9,480 nt of DNA. Origin: Synechococcus sp. CO36386bin_37. Lineage in GTDB: Bacteria; Cyanobacteriota; Cyanobacteriia; PCC-6307; Cyanobiaceae. A program made the position numbers and the translations under genes. Below are positions 7,133-9,480 of the stretch, one piece after another. The notes beneath the pieces were generated by a model, which worked only from the letters and a program-made list of their open reading frames with translations, searched no databases and had not been told where the DNA came from. Within the stretch, counting starts at the first letter, position 1. Each line of letters begins with the position of its first letter. The stretch covers positions 1 to 9,480 of the forward strand of contig WTGE01000280.1 of assembly GCA_011525445.1 (NCBI GenBank), in the 5' to 3' direction.

Positions 7133-7678
7133 GTGCGCACATCATCTGCACCCTGTATGCCCGTTCCACCCGTCATGGACGTACCGGTCGAGATTCAGGC
7201 ACCGTTTGAGTCTTCCCAATCCTTTGATAGTTCACAACTAGCTATCCCCTTGGAACTTGAGGGCTCCGTCCAAACTTTTGATCCCGTGGCTCGGGCGTCC
7301 GATCTCGCGGCAACCCTGCCTCGCCAGTGGTGCGGGCAGTACACATCGTTTGCTTCCAACACCACTGTGGATGTCGAACTCACCCTGACTGGTTTGAAAC
7401 CAGTTGGGCAAATTGTGGACCTGCGTGGCGATATGCGTGTTGGTTCGATCTCAACTCCGGTTCAAGGCAATCTCAACGCGAAGTCTGATCAGCTTGATCT
7501 TTTGCCCTTGTCGGCTGACCTCTCCGACTCCTTGGAGTATGGCGGTAGATTCCTTGGCCTACAGGGATTTTCACTTGCAGGTTGGGAGGCTCCAAGGCTG
7601 ACCAATCCCGGTGGGCGTCTGGACCTGTCCTCCAGCTGTGCTGTCTCAGAATCCGCTCCTGTCAGAGCTCTTTGGTGA
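7133..7678 (+). CDS. Conserved cyanobacterial hypothetical protein
   Basis: This 181-residue protein is of unknown function. From about residue 65 it has [12 protein letters not shown] followed by alternating hydrophobic stretches ([41 protein letters not shown]) that look like beta strands, then [20 protein letters not shown] and a late cysteine (SSSC, about 170). The two cysteines (68 and about 171) could form a disulfide, which would suggest an extracytoplasmic beta-rich domain, but no convincing signal peptide is visible from this start. The frame is open from 7103. GTG at 7133 is the first start; ATG at 7157 or 7175 are equally possible because the first 50 residues look poorly structured. 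It diverges from thiG with 69 bases between starts, and its last 33 bases overlap the end of ycf37 on the other strand. Hypothetical proteins with this WCG and NPGGR pattern occur in other picocyanobacteria (recollection, not checked). Confidence 0.7.
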   Translation: MRTSSAPCMPVPPVMDVPVEIQAPFESSQSFDSSQLAIPLELEGSVQTFDPVARASDLAATLPRQWCGQYTSFASNTTVDVELTLTGLKPVGQIVDLRGDMRVGSISTPVQGNLNAKSDQLDLLPLSADLSDSLEYGGRFLGLQGFSLAGWEAPRLTNPGGRLDLSSSCAVSESAPVRALW

Positions 7679-8227
7679 AACTGGCTTCAACGAGGACGAC
7701 TGACTTCTGGTTGAGGCACGTTCCAAGCGCTTCAACCGTTTCTTAGCCGTTTTATTGCTTGGATCAAGTGCGATTGCCTGTCGATAGAGGCTGCAAGCCT
7801 CTTCGTTTTTGAGCAGGCGTTCTTGTGCGAAGGCAAGGTTATTGATCGCAACTGGGTAATCCTGTTTTGCTCGCAACGCCAATTTGTAATGTTTCACTGC
7901 TGCTGTGAAATCCTTTTCGGCGGCCAAGGCATAGCCCAGTGCATTCTCAATCAGTGCGCGAGCTTCATCGGGCTCGTCTTGAAGACGCTTGACGGCCTGG
8001 CGCAGGGTGACAATCGCTTGGGGGTATAAACGCTTCCGAAGTTGTACGGAAGCCAATTCATAGAGGGCTCCAGCATCTTTTGAAGCAGCGATGTTCTCTT
8101 GCTCCATTTTGAGCAAGCTCTGCTCATCGCGACGAACCCGTATGAATTGACGACCGGCGACAAAGGCGACGATCGCCAACAAGCCAATCAGGCCCAACAG
8201 ATAGGTCTGAGGCAAGAGAGAATTCAT
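7646..8227 (-). CDS. ycf37: Ycf37-like tetratricopeptide repeat protein (photosystem I assembly)
   Basis: Ycf37 is a thylakoid-anchored TPR protein needed for efficient assembly or stability of photosystem I in Synechocystis. The 193-residue product here has one N-terminal membrane helix (about 6-25, PQTYLLGLIGLLAIVAFVAG) and a charged linker with coiled-coil character (30-50). About three TPR units follow at 54-83, 91-124 and 126-158 (ALYELASVQLRKRLYPQAIV; ENALGYALAAEKDFTAAVKH; AINNLAFAQERLLKNEEACS). A basic KKRLKRLER stretch and a Ser-rich tail end the protein. Topology and length fit Ycf37 closely, but a generic TPR membrane protein cannot be fully excluded. ATG at 8227 was preferred to an in-frame TTG at 8242, which adds only five residues. 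It follows rplT by 36 bases on the same strand, so it may be co-transcribed with the ribosomal genes. Its C-terminal codons overlap the convergent hypothetical by 33 bases. Confidence 0.85.
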   Translation of the reverse strand: MNSLLPQTYLLGLIGLLAIVAFVAGRQFIRVRRDEQSLLKMEQENIAASKDAGALYELASVQLRKRLYPQAIVTLRQAVKRLQDEPDEARALIENALGYALAAEKDFTAAVKHYKLALRAKQDYPVAINNLAFAQERLLKNEEACSLYRQAIALDPSNKTAKKRLKRLERASTRSQSSSLKPVSPKSSDRSGF

Positions 8228-8263
8228 GTCAGAGACAGGCAATGTCCCAATTGGGACGGGTCG

Positions 8264-8611
8264 TTATCCCTGAGTGGCATTCACGACGTTGGTAAAAGTA
8301 GCGGGATCCACAACAGCCATCTGAGCCAACATTTTGCGATTGATGCGTACATCAGCTTTTTTCATGCCGCCGATTAAACGGCTGTAGCTCACACCATTCA
8401 GTCGCGCAGCTGCGTTGATTCGTGAAATCCAAAGACGGCGAAAATCACGCTTGCGCCGACGACGGTCGCGATAGGCATTGCAGAGCGCCTTCATGACGCG
8501 TTGATTTGCGGTGCGGAACAGGGTTCCATTGCTGCCGCGGAATCCACGTGCTAGCCGAAGGATTTTATTGCGGCGTTTACGGGCAACGTTGCCTCTCTTG
8601 ACGCGAGCCAT
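8264..8611 (-). CDS. rplT: Large ribosomal subunit protein bL20
   Basis: bL20 binds 23S rRNA early in assembly of the 50S subunit and, in E. coli and Bacillus, also represses its own mRNA. The 115-residue product is the usual length and starts [20 protein letters not shown], followed by [20 protein letters not shown] and a very basic [20 protein letters not shown] (48-67), all diagnostic. The start is ATG at 8609-8611; no Shine-Dalgarno lies in front of it. It lies 72 bases downstream of the rpmI stop, the order seen in most bacteria (infC is not in this window). A strong hairpin occupies the spacer. The stop TAA is followed after 36 bases by ycf37. Confidence 0.98.
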   Translation of the reverse strand: MARVKRGNVARKRRNKILRLARGFRGSNGTLFRTANQRVMKALCNAYRDRRRRKRDFRRLWISRINAAARLNGVSYSRLIGGMKKADVRINRKMLAQMAVVDPATFTNVVNATQG

Positions 8612-8644
8612 GAATTCAAATGCGGAGGAAGGGACGAAAGAATG

Positions 8645-8670
8645 TCCTGCGTGGAGACCACCTAGCAGGA
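8645..8670 (-). promoter_or_regulatory. Hairpin in the rpmI-rplT mRNA spacer
   Basis: On the mRNA strand the arms TCCTGC and GCAGGA (six pairs) enclose a second stem GTGG/CCAC (four pairs) with a TCT loop. The only unpaired bases in the arms are TAG, bulged between the two stems on the 5' side. Ten Watson-Crick pairs in 26 bases, mostly G-C, is well above what a random spacer gives. It begins 13 bases after the rpmI stop and ends 33 bases before the rplT ATG. The following bases (CATTCTTTCGTC) are pyrimidine-rich but not a proper U-run, so a full terminator is unlikely. It may be an attenuator, a processing site, or a target for bL20 feedback; which of these is inference. Confidence 0.55.
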
Positions 8671-8683
8671 AGCAGCACTGCGC

Positions 8684-8881
8684 TTAGGCGTACGGCATCA
8701 TCAAGGTGACGCGCTCCTCATCGGTGCGATCCACGACAGCTTTGGTTTTCAGATGACGTTTCTGCTTGGGTGACTTGTGATCAAGCAGATGGTTGTGGAA
8801 GGCGCGGCGACGCAGGAACTTGCCAGTGCCTGTTGCTTTGAACCGCTTGGCGGCTGCTTTGCGGGTCTTGAGCTTGGGCAT
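8684..8881 (-). CDS. rpmI: Large ribosomal subunit protein bL35
   Basis: bL35 is a small basic protein of the 50S ribosomal subunit. The 65-residue product has the diagnostic opening [20 protein letters not shown], then [17 protein letters not shown] and the usual [10 protein letters not shown] with a C-terminus ending in MMPYA. ATG at 8879-8881 gives the standard family N-terminus. An in-frame ATG at 8900-8902 would add MPRPARP, which is not a family feature. There is no clear Shine-Dalgarno before either. It is the first gene of the minus-strand cluster rpmI-rplT-ycf37; on its other side a plus-strand gene diverges. Confidence 0.97.
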   Translation of the reverse strand: MPKLKTRKAAAKRFKATGTGKFLRRRAFHNHLLDHKSPKQKRHLKTKAVVDRTDEERVTLMMPYA

Positions 8882-8910
8882 GGGTCTGGCTGGACGCGGC
8901 ATAAGCGACA

Positions 8911-8940
8911 ACCATAGAACGTTGCCATGCTCAAAGCCAA
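8911..8940 (-). promoter_or_regulatory. Possible promoter for rpmI-rplT
   Basis: On the minus strand TTGGCT (8935-8940) and TATGGT (8911-8916) each match four of six bases of the sigma-70 consensus with 18 bases between them. Transcription would start near 8904, some 22 bases before the rpmI ATG. This is a weak match by eye, in the only place where a promoter for this cluster could sit within the divergent region. Confidence 0.25.
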
Positions 8941-8957
8941 TGGATCCTAGTCACGTC

Positions 8958-9480
8958 ATGCAGAATTGGCTTCACCGAACTTTGTCCTTGACCCCTCTTT
9001 CAGGCTGGCTGAAAAACCAGGTTTTGGTGCCTCTTCTCTTGGTTAGTGCGATTGCGTTCAGCTGCCGAGCCCAGGAAACGCCGCTGAAACCGGGATCCGT
9101 TGGTGTGATGACCCATCGCTCGATCCCTCCGCCGCCTAACGCGCAGCGAGAACGCTTGTGGGTCTCCTTAGCTGATCATCTTGGCCGCGGCACCACCGCC
9201 AAGCGCTCAGGGCCTTTGCTCACTCTGAGCAGTGCTGGCCCGCAACCCCTTCGCCTGAGGGAGGCATCCGGAAACCAAGTGGCTGAGGATTCAACCCTGA
9301 AGCTGAGCTGGCGACTGGCGCCTCTGAATAAACCTGTCGAGGTGGCCCGCCTGATTGCCGGCCCCTTCGCCAGTTTTGAGTCTGCGGATCGTCTCGCCGG
9401 TCGCTGGCGTGATCAAGGTGTCTCGGCTCGCGTCGCTCACCCTGACGACTGGGAGGTATGGGCACCGGCCAATGCCAAGC
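8958..9480 (+). CDS. Exported protein with SPOR-like segment, probable SpoIID/LytB-domain protein, N-terminal part
   Basis: The frame is open from here to the window end, giving 174 residues of an incomplete protein. The N-terminus is a signal sequence: basic start, hydrophobic core at about 24-36 (VLVPLLLVSAIAF), then SCRAQE, where cleavage after CRA is plausible. A proline-rich linker (SIPPPPNAQ) precedes RLWVSLADHLG. A later stretch (from about 131), VARLIAGPFASFESADRLAG followed by RWRDQGVSARVAHPDDWEVW, resembles a SPOR-type peptidoglycan-binding repeat. This arrangement matches picocyanobacterial SpoIID/LytB-domain proteins, which in other bacteria are peptidoglycan glycan-strand lytic enzymes or amidase activators. 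The SpoIID domain itself would lie beyond the window, so that part is recognition of the N-terminal pattern and not proven here. ATG at 8940 is in frame and equally possible; neither start has a clear ribosome site. It diverges from rpmI. Confidence 0.72.
   Translation, partial: MQNWLHRTLSLTPLSGWLKNQVLVPLLLVSAIAFSCRAQETPLKPGSVGVMTHRSIPPPPNAQRERLWVSLADHLGRGTTAKRSGPLLTLSSAGPQPLRLREASGNQVAEDSTLKLSWRLAPLNKPVEVARLIAGPFASFESADRLAGRWRDQGVSARVAHPDDWEVWAPANAK

Noticed and set aside
8882..8911. N-terminal extension of rpmI to 8902 or 8911
   Set aside because: bL35 proteins begin [14 protein letters not shown]; the extra residues (MPRPARP) are not a family feature and the upstream codons have no ribosome site.
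1..9480. Mobile elements, defence genes, CRISPR repeats, tRNA or rRNA genes
   Set aside because: Nearly every base is explained by housekeeping genes; no tandem repeats, transposase motifs or tRNA-like cloverleafs were seen.

Overview
The window reads as a chromosomal housekeeping stretch from a picocyanobacterium, most likely a marine Synechococcus or close relative (inference). The support is the combination of cyanobacterial sulfolipid genes (sqdB, sqdX), a Psb34/Ssl1498-type thylakoid protein, the photosystem I assembly factor Ycf37, and cyanobacterial-type conserved hypotheticals. Coding density is very high and Shine-Dalgarno signals are mostly weak. I see no insertion sequence, prophage gene, CRISPR array, rRNA, tRNA or other sign of recent transfer.

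Layout. Positions 1-592 (+) hold the 3' end of guaA (GMP synthase). Two small conserved hypotheticals follow on the same strand (635-1267, with one C-terminal membrane segment; 1282-1680, with a C-terminal coiled coil). Next is a full-length penicillin-binding protein 2 (mrdA type, 1684-3489). These four form a tightly spaced plus-strand run. It meets, with one base between the stop codons, a minus-strand block read from right to left: psb34-like (5904-6071), sqdB (4649-5845) and sqdX (3491-4636). This block covers the two steps of sulfoquinovosyl-diacylglycerol synthesis plus a small thylakoid protein of 55 residues. Upstream of it, also on the minus strand, is thiG (6248-7063), the thiazole synthase of thiamine biosynthesis.

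A divergent plus-strand hypothetical (7133-7678) starts 69 bases from thiG. Its 3' end overlaps by 33 bases the end of a minus-strand cluster rpmI (8684-8881), rplT (8264-8611), ycf37 (7646-8227). Divergent from rpmI, a plus-strand gene (from about 8958 or 8940) encodes the exported N-terminal part of a probable SpoIID/LytB-type protein with a SPOR-like segment; it runs off the window.

Three themes recur: cell wall (mrdA, the SpoIID-like protein), thylakoid membrane lipids and photosystem assembly (sqdB, sqdX, psb34, ycf37), and core metabolism or translation (guaA, thiG, rpmI, rplT). I did not find a new multi-gene system. The items most worth a second look are the small psb34-like gene in front of the sulfolipid genes, a strong hairpin in the rpmI-rplT spacer, and the uncharacterised conserved genes between guaA and mrdA and beside thiG.
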